Shown: positions 28,751 through 38,546, counted from the first letter of the stretch. The stretch is DNA of 64,000 bases from Aestuariibius sp. HNIBRBA575 (GCF_040932005.1 NZ_CP162414.1:3267961-3331960), one strand, 5' to 3'. A program made the numbers and translations. The notes: a model not told the origin generated them from the letters alone.

Positions 28751-28779
28751 CATTAAAACCCGCTTCGGTTTGAGGTCAA
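28751..28779 (-). promoter_or_regulatory. Putative sigma70 promoter of hrcA-grpE
   Basis: On the minus strand TTGACC (28774-28779) precedes TTAATG (28751-28756) by exactly 17 bases. The predicted start near 28744 gives a 20-base leader containing AAGGA (28732-28736) before the ATG at 28724. Confidence 0.5.
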
Positions 28780-28841
28780 TGTTGCTTGGAATTCAAAGTG
28801 AGGCGCGATATTGCGGCAACAAACGTAAAAAGGATATCTCC

Positions 28842-29552
28842 ATGCGCCCTTCCCGCCGTCAAATTGATGAAATGCGTTCTGTTTCGATTGAAACAGGGGT
28901 TACGAAACACGCTGAGGGCTCTTGCCTGATCAAAATGGGCGACACACATGTGCTGTGTACCGCCACACTTGAAGATCGGGTTCCGCCGTTCATCAAAGGA
29001 TCGGGTCTGGGTTGGGTCACCGCAGAATACGGGATGCTGCCACGGTCAACATCGTCCCGCATGCGCCGCGAAGCGGCGGCTGGCAAACAAGGTGGTCGTA
29101 CAGTTGAAATCCAACGCCTGATCGGACGCAGCCTGCGGGCGGGTGTAGATCGCGTTGCATTGGGCGAACGTCAAATCACTGTCGATTGCGATGTTATTCA
29201 GGCTGATGGTGGCACACGTTGCGCGTCAATCACGGGTGGCTGGGTTGCGCTGCGTTTGGCCGTGAACAAGCTGATGAAAGCCGGTGATGTTACCAGCGAT
29301 CCGCTGGTTAAACCGGTTTCTGCAATCAGCTGTGGCATCTATGCCGGGCAACCTGTGCTTGATCTGGATTACCCTGAGGATAGCGTTGCGGGTGTGGATG
29401 GCAATTTCATCATGACAGGCGATCGTCTGATCGAAGTTCAGATGTCCGCAGAAGGTGCGACATTCTCACGTGATGAAATGAACCGCCTGATGGATCTGGC
29501 TAACAAAGGCGTGGCCGAATTGGCAAAACTGCAGATTGAGGCAACAAGCTAA
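28842..29552 (+). CDS. rph: Ribonuclease PH
   Basis: This 236-residue phosphorolytic exonuclease trims tRNA 3' ends. It shows M-R-P-S-R-R at the N-terminus, [15 protein letters not shown], and [16 protein letters not shown], the RNase PH core. AAAAAGGA precedes the ATG at 28842. Its TAA overlaps the rdgB ATG by one base (TAATG). Confidence 0.97.
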   Translation: MRPSRRQIDEMRSVSIETGVTKHAEGSCLIKMGDTHVLCTATLEDRVPPFIKGSGLGWVTAEYGMLPRSTSSRMRREAAAGKQGGRTVEIQRLIGRSLRAGVDRVALGERQITVDCDVIQADGGTRCASITGGWVALRLAVNKLMKAGDVTSDPLVKPVSAISCGIYAGQPVLDLDYPEDSVAGVDGNFIMTGDRLIEVQMSAEGATFSRDEMNRLMDLANKGVAELAKLQIEATS

Positions 29553-30160
29553 TGCGTAAATTTCTCGGGGATCAGCTTTTGATTGCGACGCATAATCGCG
29601 GCAAAATGGAAGAAATGCAGGCGTTATTCGCTCCTTATTCCATTTCGCTTTCGTCCAATGCGGATCATCAGCTCCCCGAGCCTGAGGAAACCGAAACCAC
29701 CTTTATCGGCAATGCCCGGATCAAGGCGCTGGCGGCCTGCAAAGCAACCGGACTGCCTGCTTTGGCGGATGACAGCGGCATTCAGGTCGACGCATTGGGT
29801 GGCGCACCCGGCGTTTACACAGCGGATTGGGCAGAAACCCCCAATGGTCGTGACTTTGTCATGGCGATGAAACGCACCCATTCAGAGCTAGAGGCCGTCA
29901 ATGCGCCCCTGCCCCGCACGGCAAGGTTTTGTTCGACTTTGGTTTTGGTCTGGCCTGATGGCCACGAAGAAATATTTGAAGGCAAAGTCGAAGGTCAGGT
30001 CGTGTGGCCCATGCGCGGAACTGTTGGCCACGGCTACGACCCGGTGTTTCAACCAAATGGATATGACATCACATTTGCTGAAATGGACCCCGCAGAAAAA
30101 AACCGTATCAGTCACCGCGCCGATGCGTTTAACAAATTGATTGCAGGCTGCTTTGCTTGA
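29552..30160 (+). CDS. rdgB: XTP/dITP diphosphatase RdgB (HAM1)
   Basis: This 202-residue housecleaning enzyme removes non-canonical purine nucleotides (dITP, XTP). Conserved blocks are I-A-T-H-N-R-G-K-M-E-E-M, F-I-G-N-A-R-I-K-A, A-D-D-S-G-I-Q-V-D-A-L-G-G-A-P-G and S-H-R-A-D-A-F. It is coupled to rph upstream and overlaps hemW by 20 bases. Confidence 0.96.
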   Translation: MRKFLGDQLLIATHNRGKMEEMQALFAPYSISLSSNADHQLPEPEETETTFIGNARIKALAACKATGLPALADDSGIQVDALGGAPGVYTADWAETPNGRDFVMAMKRTHSELEAVNAPLPRTARFCSTLVLVWPDGHEEIFEGKVEGQVVWPMRGTVGHGYDPVFQPNGYDITFAEMDPAEKNRISHRADAFNKLIAGCFA

Positions 30161-31304
30161 AGATTGGCAACATGGCGGGTTTGGGCTCTATGTTCATTGG
30201 CCTTTTTGTCAGAGCAAATGCCCCTATTGTGACTTTAATTCGCATGTAAGCAACACAGTTGAGCACGCTGATTGGCGCGCGGCTTTTGTCTCTGAGATTA
30301 GGCGAACCGGTGCGTTAACCAAAGGGCGGGTTCTGAGATCCATATTTTTTGGCGGCGGCACACCAAGTCTGATGGAACCAGGGACTGTCAGGGCCATTTT
30401 GGATGAAAGTCAAAAACACTGGTCCTGGGCCAATGACATTGAAATTACGCTAGAGGCAAATCCAAGCTCTGTCGAAGCAAACAAGTTCGCGGATTTCGCT
30501 GATGCGGGCATAAACAGGGTCTCTTTGGGCGTTCAGGCACTAAATAACACCGATTTAACCAAATTGGGGCGTCTTCACACACACGAAGAGGCGTTGAACG
30601 CCCTAGAAATATCAAGAGCACAGTTTAACCGCGTAAGCTTTGATTTGATTTACGGACGTCAAGATCAGTCTCTAAGTGATTGGAAACATGAACTAAAACA
30701 GGCATTAGGCTATCGACCTGATCACCTTTCACTTTATCAACTGACCATAGAAGATGGCACTGCCTTTGGAGCGCGTTTTGCAGCAGGCAAATTGCTTGGC
30801 TTACCTAACGAAGACCTTGGCGCTGATATGTATGAACTCACCAACCTGCTGTGTGCTGAGAATGGTTTGCAATCCTATGAAGTCTCTAACTATGCGCAAA
30901 TCGGCTCTGAATCACGTCACAACATGATCTACTGGACAGGCGGTGACTATGTAGGTGTCGGACCCGGGGCGCATGGTCGATTAACACTGGATGGACGTCG
31001 GATAGGGACAGAAGCAACGCGCATGCCAAACGACTGGCTGGCGTCAGCGCAAAACGGATGTGTAGCACACGAAACCGTTGAGGAAATTTCCGCTGAGGCC
31101 CGAAGATCCGAGTTTCTGCTAATGGGACTGCGGGTAACAGATGGCGTTGATTTGTCTCGTCTGTCAGAACTGTCTGCCGGGCTATCCGATATCAACTGGG
31201 CCGAGCCAATAGATCATGGGCTGATAGAGATTAAAGACAACAGAGTTCGCACAACAGAGGCTGGTAAGCCTCTGCTAAATGCTATCTTGCGTCAAATATT
31301 GTAA
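30141..31304 (+). CDS. hemW: Heme chaperone / radical SAM protein HemW
   Basis: This 387-residue radical SAM protein has C23-x3-C27-x2-C30 in F-C-Q-S-K-C-P-Y-C-D-F-N; Phe after the third Cys separates HemW from the oxygen-independent coproporphyrinogen oxidase HemN. HemW is a heme-binding protein thought to insert heme into respiratory enzymes. No ATG is available near the N-terminus; a TTG at 30141 or 30153, both inside the end of rdgB, must be used, and neither has a clear ribosome site. It abuts the convergent parB with no spacer. From here G+C drops compared with the upstream genes. Confidence 0.9.
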   Translation: MQAALLEDWQHGGFGLYVHWPFCQSKCPYCDFNSHVSNTVEHADWRAAFVSEIRRTGALTKGRVLRSIFFGGGTPSLMEPGTVRAILDESQKHWSWANDIEITLEANPSSVEANKFADFADAGINRVSLGVQALNNTDLTKLGRLHTHEEALNALEISRAQFNRVSFDLIYGRQDQSLSDWKHELKQALGYRPDHLSLYQLTIEDGTAFGARFAAGKLLGLPNEDLGADMYELTNLLCAENGLQSYEVSNYAQIGSESRHNMIYWTGGDYVGVGPGAHGRLTLDGRRIGTEATRMPNDWLASAQNGCVAHETVEEISAEARRSEFLLMGLRVTDGVDLSRLSELSAGLSDINWAEPIDHGLIEIKDNRVRTTEAGKPLLNAILRQIL

Positions 31305-32189
31305 TTACCCACCAGACAGCTGACGTAGAAGATCGTCCAGCTGCTCAAGATTGGCGTAGGAGAGAGTTAACTTACCGGATTCTTTGCCAGCGTCGTGGTT
31401 AATCGCAACTTTGACACCCAAATTCGCAGCAAGCTCTCTTTCCAACTGAATAGTATCTGCGTCTTTGGTCGTATTACCCCGAACAGTTTTTACCTTTGGC
31501 GCTTGTGTCGCCTTCGCGAGCTTTTCCGCGTCGCGCACTGATAGCCCTTCTGAAACGATTTTTTGCGCTATCTCAACCGCATTCTCTTGGCCCACCAGTG
31601 TTCTGGCATGCCCTGCGGTTAACTTTCCTTCGACCAAAAGGTCCTGTACCGGATCTGGTAAAGATAACAGACGCATGAGATTGGCAATATGGCTGCGACT
31701 TTTGCCCAATGCAGTGGCAAGCTGTTCCTGGGTGTGTCCGAACCGGTCCATAAGTTGACGATAGCCAGCGGCTTCATCCACGGCGTTCAGGTCGGCCCGC
31801 TGAATGTTCTCTATGATCGCAACTTCTAAAACTTCGGTATCATTGAAATCTCGCACGATAACCGGAACTTCGTGCAATTGCGCCATCTGTGACGCCCGCC
31901 AGCGGCGTTCACCCGCAACGATTTCAAAGTTGCCATCTATCCGTGGTGAATTGCGAACAATCAGGGGCTGAATGATCCCCTTTTCTTTAATAGACGCAGA
32001 CAGCTCTGTCAGCGCATCCTGGTTAAAGCTACGCCTCGGTTGATCCGGGTTCGGTTCCAACTTCTCAATCGGAAGAATGCGCTCAGCCGCACGATTTCCC
32101 TCTTTGTTAGGCTCTTGGAACGCATCGACATCCGCCATAAGCGCCGACAATCCTCGGCCCAAACCACGATTTCTATCTTTTTTGGACAT
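31305..32189 (-). CDS. parB: Chromosome partitioning protein ParB
   Basis: This 294-residue CTPase clamp binds parS and spreads on DNA for chromosome segregation. N-terminal R-G-L-G-R-G-L-S-A-L-M, the CTP-binding G-E-R-R-W-R-A-S-Q, and the helix-turn-helix with A-L-G-K-S-R-S-H-I-A-N-L-M-R-L-L are present; the C-terminal part is a dimerisation domain. It follows parA after ten bases. Two perfect target sites are in the adjacent rsmG and mnmG genes. Confidence 0.97.
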   Translation of the reverse strand: MSKKDRNRGLGRGLSALMADVDAFQEPNKEGNRAAERILPIEKLEPNPDQPRRSFNQDALTELSASIKEKGIIQPLIVRNSPRIDGNFEIVAGERRWRASQMAQLHEVPVIVRDFNDTEVLEVAIIENIQRADLNAVDEAAGYRQLMDRFGHTQEQLATALGKSRSHIANLMRLLSLPDPVQDLLVEGKLTAGHARTLVGQENAVEIAQKIVSEGLSVRDAEKLAKATQAPKVKTVRGNTTKDADTIQLERELAANLGVKVAINHDAGKESGKLTLSYANLEQLDDLLRQLSGG

Positions 32190-32199
32190 CTTTCACTCC

Positions 32200-33000
32200 T
32201 CAACTGGGTCTGGCTGCCAAAACTTCCTGAGCTAGCGACAAATATGCCTTACTACCAGCAGAAGTTGGGTCGTAATCAAGAGCAGACATAGCAAATGAAG
32301 GGGCTTCGCTAAGTCTTACGTTGCGAGGTATCAAGGTTTTGAACACCAAGCTTCCTAGGTTTTCACGCGCATCTTCTTGCACTTGTTGACTTAGATTGTT
32401 GCGCTTGTCGTACATCGTTAACACTACCCCTTCTATACGAAGGGACGGGTTTGCCGTTTGCCGGACCTCTCTAACTGTTAACATCAGCTGCGACAAACCC
32501 TCTAGTGCAAAGAATTCGCTTTGGAGAGGCACAATTACCGAATGACTTGCAATCAACGCGTTAACGGTCAAAAGATTCAAAGAAGGCGGGCAATCGATCA
32601 AGATATAGTCGAACTCATAAAGATCAATCGATGGTTGCCGCAATGCATCATGCAATAGGTGCGATCGTTTTTCGTTTGACATCAACTCTATATCAGCTGA
32701 GCTTAGGTCAGTCGTGGCCGGGATTAGGGAAAGTCCCTCAATTTCAGTCTCTTGAACAACATTCTGCAGCGCTTCATCAGACATGAGCAAATCGTAAACA
32801 GAGTATTCCCTTTGATCGGCTTCGATACCCAAACCGGTTGAAGCATTTCCTTGAGGATCTAAGTCAACCAGAAGCACTTTCTTTTCAAAATGAGCGAGAG
32901 CAGCTGCGAGATTAATCGCTGTTGTCGTTTTACCAACGCCACCTTTTTGGTTCACCACTGCCATAATTTTGGGTTCAGAACTTCGCATAATATCAGGCAC
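32200..33000 (-). CDS. parA: Chromosome partitioning ATPase ParA
   Basis: This 266-residue ATPase moves ParB-parS complexes. The deviant Walker A is K-G-G-V-G-K-T-T-T-A-I-N-L, Walker B-like D-Y-I-L-I-D-C-P-P-S-L-N. The GTG start at 33000 is chosen because AAAGGGA lies six bases upstream; it overlaps rsmG by eight bases. An in-frame ATG at 32988 lies after the rsmG stop but has no ribosome site. Confidence 0.96.
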   Translation of the reverse strand: MPDIMRSSEPKIMAVVNQKGGVGKTTTAINLAAALAHFEKKVLLVDLDPQGNASTGLGIEADQREYSVYDLLMSDEALQNVVQETEIEGLSLIPATTDLSSADIELMSNEKRSHLLHDALRQPSIDLYEFDYILIDCPPSLNLLTVNALIASHSVIVPLQSEFFALEGLSQLMLTVREVRQTANPSLRIEGVVLTMYDKRNNLSQQVQEDARENLGSLVFKTLIPRNVRLSEAPSFAMSALDYDPTSAGSKAYLSLAQEVLAARPS

Positions 33001-33610
33001 GCCTAATCCCTTTCAAACTCAGTATTTTCGCCTCAGGGTCGGTTTTACTTGGAATAATTGTTGATTGAAACCGCCACTTTGTCTTGGCCTGCTCGAGCTC
33101 TACATCTGCGTTGCGACCTTTTGGAAAGATTGCCAGCCCATCCTCAATTAAAAATCTATGTGCATATCCAATTAGCGTTGGTAAATCCGCCAATGCACGT
33201 GCCGATACAATATCATACTTAAGATCAAAAATATTCTCGATCCGTTCAGAAATAATTTCTAAGCTTGCTGAATTTCCGAGTTCACGTTTGGCTGTTCGCA
33301 GAAATGCTGATTTGCGCTGATCTGATTCAACAAGCGTTACCTGTAAATCCGGTCTCAATTCTTGCGATATGATGTGTAGGACAACACCGGGCAAACCTCC
33401 ACCACTTCCTAAATCTAGCCACTTTTTCGCATTTTTCGGCGCAACCTGCCAAATTTGCGCTGAATCGACGATGTGTCTGCTCCACGATTCCTCAACCGTT
33501 GAGGGGGATATTAGATTTATCTTTTTCGTCCACTTTAGGAGTAACGCCTGAAATAATTCGAGTTTTTCGATTGTTTCACGTGAAACACTCAATCCAACTT
33601 CTCGGTTCAT
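32993..33610 (-). CDS. rsmG: 16S rRNA (guanine-527-N7)-methyltransferase RsmG
   Basis: This 205-residue methyltransferase modifies G527 of 16S rRNA. SAM motif I is [12 protein letters not shown], followed by V-E-S-D-Q-R-K and V-S-A-R-A-L-A-D-L. Its ATG overlaps the mnmG stop (ATGA). The N-terminal residues S-V-S-R-E-T are encoded by a perfect parS site at 33572-33587, so the peptide sequence is constrained by the centromere function. Confidence 0.96.
   Translation of the reverse strand: MNREVGLSVSRETIEKLELFQALLLKWTKKINLISPSTVEESWSRHIVDSAQIWQVAPKNAKKWLDLGSGGGLPGVVLHIISQELRPDLQVTLVESDQRKSAFLRTAKRELGNSASLEIISERIENIFDLKYDIVSARALADLPTLIGYAHRFLIEDGLAIFPKGRNADVELEQAKTKWRFQSTIIPSKTDPEAKILSLKGIRRA
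33572..33587. promoter_or_regulatory. parS: parS centromere site (within rsmG)
   Basis: The 16-bp palindrome TGTTTCACGTGAAACA is the consensus ParB binding site. It lies in the 5' coding part of rsmG, about 0.6 kb from parA, and encodes S-V-S-R-E-T. Confidence 0.92.
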
Positions 33611-35475
33611 GCGGATCCTCGCATCGACGCTTTTTTAATCGCAGACAGTAACAACAAAAGCGCAGCCGGCGTCATACCTTCTACCTTAGACGCATGCGCA
33701 ATGGTCTCTGGGCGTGTAAATTGAAGCTTTCCAGCAAGCTCATTAGACAAACCCGGGATCAGTGCATACTGAAGATCAGCTGGAATTTTTTGCCCCTCTT
33801 CAGACTTTAACAGTCCAATGTCCTTTGCTTGCCGCTCTATATAATGTGCATAGAGCGCATCACGTTTAACTTGCAACAAAACATCATTGTCAAAATCAGA
33901 TAGCCGCGGGGCATACTTCACAATATCAGACACCTCAACATCACTCAGCGCGAGCGCTTGGTTCCCGGTTTTTTTGGGCCCATCAGGATTTAGTTTAGCC
34001 CCCCCTGCCGCAAGTTGCCGGGATGTAACAACAATCTGGCTCAATACTTGCTTTGCAGAGGACAAGCTTTCTGCCTTACTTGAATACAAAGCCCAGCGTT
34101 TATCCGAAACACATCCAACATTTCTACCAAACTCTGTAAGACGCTGATCAGCATTGTCAGCCCGCAACGAAAGACGAAACTCAGCGCGCGAGGTAAACAT
34201 CCGGTAAGGCTCTGTCACCCCACGCGTAATAAGGTCATCAAGCATGACGCCGATATATGACGTTGTTCGGCTAAACAGAATGCGATCTGAGCCTCTAGAA
34301 GCTGACGCCGCGTTCAATCCGGCAACCAAGCCCTGTGCAGCCGCTTCTTCGTATCCAGTTGTACCATTAATTTGCCCAGCAAGGTACAGGCCCGGAATTT
34401 CTTTTAACTCAAGCGACTGAGAGAGAGCACGCGGATCTACATAGTCATATTCGATGGCGTAACCTGGCTGTAGAATTTTCGCGTTCTCTAGGCCAAAAAT
34501 TGAGCGAACATATTGATCCTGCACATCAACGGGTAGTGAAGTCGAAATTCCATTGGGGTAAACAGTGGTATCGTTCAGTCCTTCGGGTTCCAGAAATACC
34601 TGATGCGAGTTTTTGTCAGAAAATCTGACAATCTTATCTTCAATCGATGGGCAATATCGCGGTCCTACGCCATCAATGTGCCCGCCATACATCGCTGACT
34701 TTTCGAGGTTTTCCCGAATAATATCATGTGTTTGCGAATTAGTATGAGTAATCCCGCATACAACCTGCCTCGCCTGAGGAGATTTGTTGTAAAACGAAAA
34801 CATTGTCGGAACTTCGTCACCAGCTTGAGCCTCTAGCACATCCCACCGAATTGTTTTTCCGTCTAGTCTAGGTGGCGTTCCCGTTTTCAAGCGCCCCATC
34901 GGTAGTTTGAGATCGTACAATCTGTCAGCCAGAGCAACGGAAGGATTTTCCCCCATTCTACCAGCGCGAATTTTTTCCGGACCGATGTGTACCAACCCAT
35001 TTAAAAACGTTCCGGTAGTTAAAATGACCGACTTGGCTTCGACAGCAACTTGATCTGACAGAACCACACCGCTGATCCGGTTGTTTTCTAAACGCAAATC
35101 AGAAACTTCGCCGCAAATGACATCCAAATTTTCGGCATGTTTTACTTCGTGCTGCATGCCATTCAGGTACAGCTTTCTATCTGATTGCGCCCGAGGGCCC
35201 TGAACTGCAGGGCCTTTCTTTCTGTTAAGTAAACGAAATTGGATACCAGCAACGTCTGCAACACGACCCATCGCGCCATCGAGCGCGTCAATTTCGCGAA
35301 CCAAATGCCCTTTGCCAAGACCTCCGATTGCAGGATTGCAGGACATCACGCCAATTTTTGTGCTATCAAGCGTAATCAATGCGGTTTGTGCACCCATCCG
35401 TGCAGAAGCAAGGGCTGCTTCACAACCTGCGTGACCACCGCCAACCACAACAACATCATACTTTGAATGTTTCAC
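33607..35475 (-). CDS. mnmG: tRNA U34 carboxymethylaminomethyl modification enzyme MnmG (GidA)
   Basis: This FAD protein of about 622 residues works with MnmE to modify U34 of tRNAs. The FAD motif [12 protein letters not shown] is at the N-terminus, [13 protein letters not shown] and [11 protein letters not shown] follow. The start is set at the GTG at 35475 because AGGAG (35484-35488) lies eight bases upstream; a TTG at 35511 would overlap mnmE. The translation start is embedded in a parS site. It overlaps rsmG by four bases. Confidence 0.96.
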   Translation of the reverse strand: MKHSKYDVVVVGGGHAGCEAALASARMGAQTALITLDSTKIGVMSCNPAIGGLGKGHLVREIDALDGAMGRVADVAGIQFRLLNRKKGPAVQGPRAQSDRKLYLNGMQHEVKHAENLDVICGEVSDLRLENNRISGVVLSDQVAVEAKSVILTTGTFLNGLVHIGPEKIRAGRMGENPSVALADRLYDLKLPMGRLKTGTPPRLDGKTIRWDVLEAQAGDEVPTMFSFYNKSPQARQVVCGITHTNSQTHDIIRENLEKSAMYGGHIDGVGPRYCPSIEDKIVRFSDKNSHQVFLEPEGLNDTTVYPNGISTSLPVDVQDQYVRSIFGLENAKILQPGYAIEYDYVDPRALSQSLELKEIPGLYLAGQINGTTGYEEAAAQGLVAGLNAASASRGSDRILFSRTTSYIGVMLDDLITRGVTEPYRMFTSRAEFRLSLRADNADQRLTEFGRNVGCVSDKRWALYSSKAESLSSAKQVLSQIVVTSRQLAAGGAKLNPDGPKKTGNQALALSDVEVSDIVKYAPRLSDFDNDVLLQVKRDALYAHYIERQAKDIGLLKSEEGQKIPADLQYALIPGLSNELAGKLQFTRPETIAHASKVEGMTPAALLLLLSAIKKASMRGSA

Positions 35476-35483
35476 GTGAAACA
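35468..35483. promoter_or_regulatory. parS: parS centromere site (at the mnmG start codon)
   Basis: A second perfect TGTTTCACGTGAAACA lies between the mnmG Shine-Dalgarno and its first codons; the GTG start is the right half of the CACGTG core. It is 1896 bases from the rsmG site. Confidence 0.92.
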
Positions 35484-35495
35484 CTCCTGTGTTTT

Positions 35496-36779
35496 CTATT
35501 TTCCAATGCAAAAACTCGTGAAAATCTCATCTAGTAGATCTTCAACATCAACTCGACCAACAATAGCATCAATTGAGCGAATAGAATGCCTGAGGAGCTC
35601 TGCAACTATGTCAGGCAAACAATGATCTTGGTTTAGCATTTCTTGAACCTCACACAAAGACATATTCGCATCAATTATTGATTTACTATGCCGTTCACGA
35701 ATAGCCAAACCCGCCCCAGATGCCTTGGATGAAAGAATAGTGGATATCTGCGAAATCAAATTTTCTAAGCCACTGCCGGATTTAGCAGAAATACTTAATC
35801 CTGGGGCCTCGTATACGTCGTTTTTCGCCCAAACAACCAAATCTTCACTTGATAGTTCAAAGTCAATATCTTGGTCGGGCAACAACAGATAAATGCGTAG
35901 ATCAGCTAGATCAGCTCGACGGAGCGCGCGATCAATGCCAATTTTTTCAATTTCATCCCCTGCCAGACGCAACCCAGCCGTATCTAAGAAGGTCACAGCC
36001 AAGCCATTCAAATCCATTTTGACTTCGATGACATCTCTCGTCGTTCCCGCGATATCTGATGTTATCGCCGCTTCTCGCCCTGCCAATGCGTTCAGTAACG
36101 TTGATTTTCCGACATTCGGGGCGCCCAAAATCGCAACCTCAAAGCCATCACGAATACGTTCAGCAATCTTAGTTCCTGAACTTTCAGAGACGAGTTCTTC
36201 TTGGACCTCTGAAAGCAATGCCTTCACCTCAGGAAAAACATCAACGGGCACATCTTCATCGACAAAATCAATCGTTGCCTCGATCAAAGATGCTGCTCTT
36301 ATCAACTTTCGGCGCCAAGTTTCGGCCTTTTCGCCGAGCGCACCAGAAAAAACTCTAAGCGCCTGCTTTCGTTGGGATTCAGTTTCTGAATCAATCAAAT
36401 CTGCTAGACCTTCAACCTGCGCAAGATCTAAGCACCCATTTTCTAGCGCCCGTCGCGTGAAATCCCCGGGCCCAGCAGCAGAAAGTTCGGGAAAATTATC
36501 TAGCTCACGCAATACGGCCGAAACAATTGCCTGACTGCCATGCAGATGCAGCTCAACAACTTCTTCCCCCGTAAAGCTCGCGCCTGACAGAAATGTCAAA
36601 ACCAACGCCTGATCAAGAATTTCGTTATCTCGCGATCTAATTGTACATAAACGCCGCCCACTTTCGGGCAGCGTTCCTGACATTTTTTCCGCGGCTGTTC
36701 GGGCCTTTGGCCCAGAAATTCTTACAATCGCAACGCCAGCCTTACCTGGTGCCGTGGCTTGTGCAAAAATTGTACTCAT
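35496..36779 (-). CDS. mnmE: tRNA modification GTPase MnmE (TrmE)
   Basis: This 427-residue GTPase partners MnmG. The N-terminal folate-binding part begins [16 protein letters not shown]; the G1 loop G-A-P-N-V-G-K-S-T is near residue 222; D-T-A-G-L-R follows; the C-terminal catalytic C-I-G-K ends the protein. It begins directly at the end of rho (TAG-ATG). Its base composition is clearly A+T rich: 22 G+C of 60 at 35641-35700. Confidence 0.97.
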   Translation of the reverse strand: MSTIFAQATAPGKAGVAIVRISGPKARTAAEKMSGTLPESGRRLCTIRSRDNEILDQALVLTFLSGASFTGEEVVELHLHGSQAIVSAVLRELDNFPELSAAGPGDFTRRALENGCLDLAQVEGLADLIDSETESQRKQALRVFSGALGEKAETWRRKLIRAASLIEATIDFVDEDVPVDVFPEVKALLSEVQEELVSESSGTKIAERIRDGFEVAILGAPNVGKSTLLNALAGREAAITSDIAGTTRDVIEVKMDLNGLAVTFLDTAGLRLAGDEIEKIGIDRALRRADLADLRIYLLLPDQDIDFELSSEDLVVWAKNDVYEAPGLSISAKSGSGLENLISQISTILSSKASGAGLAIRERHSKSIIDANMSLCEVQEMLNQDHCLPDIVAELLRHSIRSIDAIVGRVDVEDLLDEIFTSFCIGK

Positions 36780-38051
36780 CTAGGTATTCATTGAGTCAAA
36801 GAATTCAGAGTTCGTCTTGGTCTGTTTCAACTTTGAAATCAGAAATTCGATCGCATCTGTGGTCCCCATCGGGTTCAGAATACGACGCAAGACATATGTT
36901 TTCTGTAGATCAATCTTATCAACCAACAGGTCTTCCTTTCGGGTGCCGGATTTCAGAATATCCATCGCTGGGAAGACGCGTTTGTCAGCAACTTTGCGAT
37001 CCAGAACAATCTCAGAGTTACCCGTCCCTTTGAATTCCTCAAAGATAACCTCATCCATACGGCTACCCGTATCAATCAAGGCTGTTGCAATAATCGTAAG
37101 CGAGCCACCTTCTTCGATGTTCCGCGCCGCACCAAAGAAACGCTTCGGTCGTTGCAGTGCATTTGCGTCAACACCACCGGTCAATACCTTACCAGAGGAT
37201 GGCACAGTTGTGTTAAAGGCTCTACCAAGTCTTGTGATTGAGTCCAGCAAGATAACAACATCTCGTTTATGCTCAACCAATCTCTTGGCTTTTTCGATCA
37301 CCATTTCTGAAACGGCTACGTGACGCGATGCAGGTTCATCAAAGGTAGAAGACACAACCTCGCCCTTCACCGAACGCTGCATATCTGTAACTTCTTCTGG
37401 GCGTTCATCAATCAGCAAAACAATCAGATAACATTCTGGATGATTGGCAGCGATCGAATGCGCGATATTTTGCAGCAAAACCGTTTTACCAGTCCGAGGT
37501 GGCGCAACGATCAACGAACGCTGCCCTTTCCCAATTGGCGCGACCAAATCGATAATCCGTGCAGACCTGTCTTTGATCGTTGGGTCTTCGATTTCCATGT
37601 TCAGACGTTCGTCTGGATAGAGTGGTGTTAAGTTGTCAAACGCGACTTTATGGCGGGCTTTTTCTGGGTCTTCAAAGTTGATCTTTTCAACTGATGTCAG
37701 CGCAAAATACCGCTCATTGTCGCTCGGGGCTTTGATCACGCCTTCGACGGTATCACCTGTACGCAATGCAAATTTGCGGATCATTTCTGGTGACACATAA
37801 ATATCGTCCGGCCCAGCGAGATAGTTCGCCGCGGTGGATCTTAAAAAGCCAAAGCCATCCTGCAGAACCTCTAGTACGCCGTCGCCACCGATTACCCATT
37901 CATCTTCGGCGCGTTCCTTCAAAATCGAGAACATCATTTCGCCCTTACGCATCGTAGACGCGTTTTCGATCTCAAGGCTTTCTGCCATTGATAACAAATC
38001 CTTAGGACTGTTTGCTTTGAGCTCGGCGAGATTTAGACGATCGGTGGACAT
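36780..38051 (-). CDS. rho: Transcription termination factor Rho
   Basis: This 423-residue hexameric RNA helicase terminates transcription. An N-terminal helix bundle ([12 protein letters not shown]) precedes the RNA-binding cold-shock-like part (D-G-F-G-F-L-R), then Walker [12 protein letters not shown] and the R-loop [14 protein letters not shown] precedes the ATG. A short hairpin with a plus-strand T run lies in its leader. It is the first leftward gene from the putative origin. Confidence 0.97.
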   Translation of the reverse strand: MSTDRLNLAELKANSPKDLLSMAESLEIENASTMRKGEMMFSILKERAEDEWVIGGDGVLEVLQDGFGFLRSTAANYLAGPDDIYVSPEMIRKFALRTGDTVEGVIKAPSDNERYFALTSVEKINFEDPEKARHKVAFDNLTPLYPDERLNMEIEDPTIKDRSARIIDLVAPIGKGQRSLIVAPPRTGKTVLLQNIAHSIAANHPECYLIVLLIDERPEEVTDMQRSVKGEVVSSTFDEPASRHVAVSEMVIEKAKRLVEHKRDVVILLDSITRLGRAFNTTVPSSGKVLTGGVDANALQRPKRFFGAARNIEEGGSLTIIATALIDTGSRMDEVIFEEFKGTGNSEIVLDRKVADKRVFPAMDILKSGTRKEDLLVDKIDLQKTYVLRRILNPMGTTDAIEFLISKLKQTKTNSEFFDSMNT

Positions 38052-38065
38052 GCAATAATTCCTAT

Positions 38066-38086
38066 ACGGCCAGGGCCGTTTTTTTT
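38066..38086 (+). terminator. Hairpin with T run in the rho leader
   Basis: ACGGCC/GGCCGT form a tight hairpin followed on the plus strand by eight T residues, facing into the oriC gap. On the minus strand it is a leader hairpin just ahead of the rho ribosome site. It could block antisense transcripts from rho entering oriC. Confidence 0.45.
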
Positions 38087-38131
38087 AGCATTCAAGTGAA
38101 AGTGGTGTTCCCGGACGGGCACCGTTGAATA

Positions 38132-38145
38132 ACCTCATATGAGGT
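38132..38145. repeat. 14-bp perfect palindrome in the oriC gap
   Basis: ACCTCATATGAGGT reads the same on both strands. It lies 81 bases upstream of rho and is a candidate protein-binding site; no known factor is assigned. Confidence 0.5.
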
Positions 38146-38242
38146 CTGTTCGTCTGAGTCAATTCTGAGAAAAAAGGAACAAAGCGCTGCGTGTTATCAA
38201 TAATAAATTAAAGAATAGAAGAGATGATGATGATGTTAGTAA

Positions 38243-38251
38243 GGTGGATAA
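38243..38251 (-). promoter_or_regulatory. DnaA box, 8 of 9
   Basis: Minus strand TTATCCACC, one mismatch from TTATCCACA, next to the A+T-rich segment. Confidence 0.5.
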
Positions 38252-38402
38252 GTTGGGTTTCAGGAGTTTCCCACAGCCTTATCCTGTGGTGATGTGGTTG
38301 CTTTCGAACGTGGCAGATCACTCTCTCAGTTTAATAATTCCTTTACAAATAAGACGGCACAGCCAGCGTAGCGCTGGTGACACATCCCCGGAAACGTCAT
38401 AC

Positions 38403-38411
38403 TGATCCACA
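38403..38411 (+). promoter_or_regulatory. DnaA box, 8 of 9
   Basis: TGATCCACA, one mismatch from the consensus. Confidence 0.5.
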
Positions 38412-38425
38412 AGCGGAACTTATCC

Positions 38426-38434
38426 TTATCCACG
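38426..38434 (+). promoter_or_regulatory. DnaA box, 8 of 9
   Basis: TTATCCACG, one mismatch from the consensus, in the same orientation as the boxes at 38403 and 38547. Confidence 0.55.
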
Positions 38435-38546
38435 GTGGAAAAATGGTGACAAAATTTCTGAAACAACGCCCTCTTTCCACATGCGGTTTTAGTAACCACA
38501 TTTTAACCAGTTTCATCCTGACCTCTCCCACCAATTTTACGCTGGT

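Noticed and set aside
28743..28841. CIRCE element before hrcA
   Set aside because: I looked for the TTAGCACTC/GAGTGCTAA inverted repeat and did not find it.
35893..36534. 213-codon open frame on the plus strand inside mnmE
   Set aside because: A Ser/Arg-rich shadow of mnmE with no start signal.
38331..38345. CtrA box in oriC
   Set aside because: Seven of eight fixed bases match (TTAA-N7-TTTA), but in an A+T-rich stretch this is weak, so it is mentioned only as part of the oriC description.
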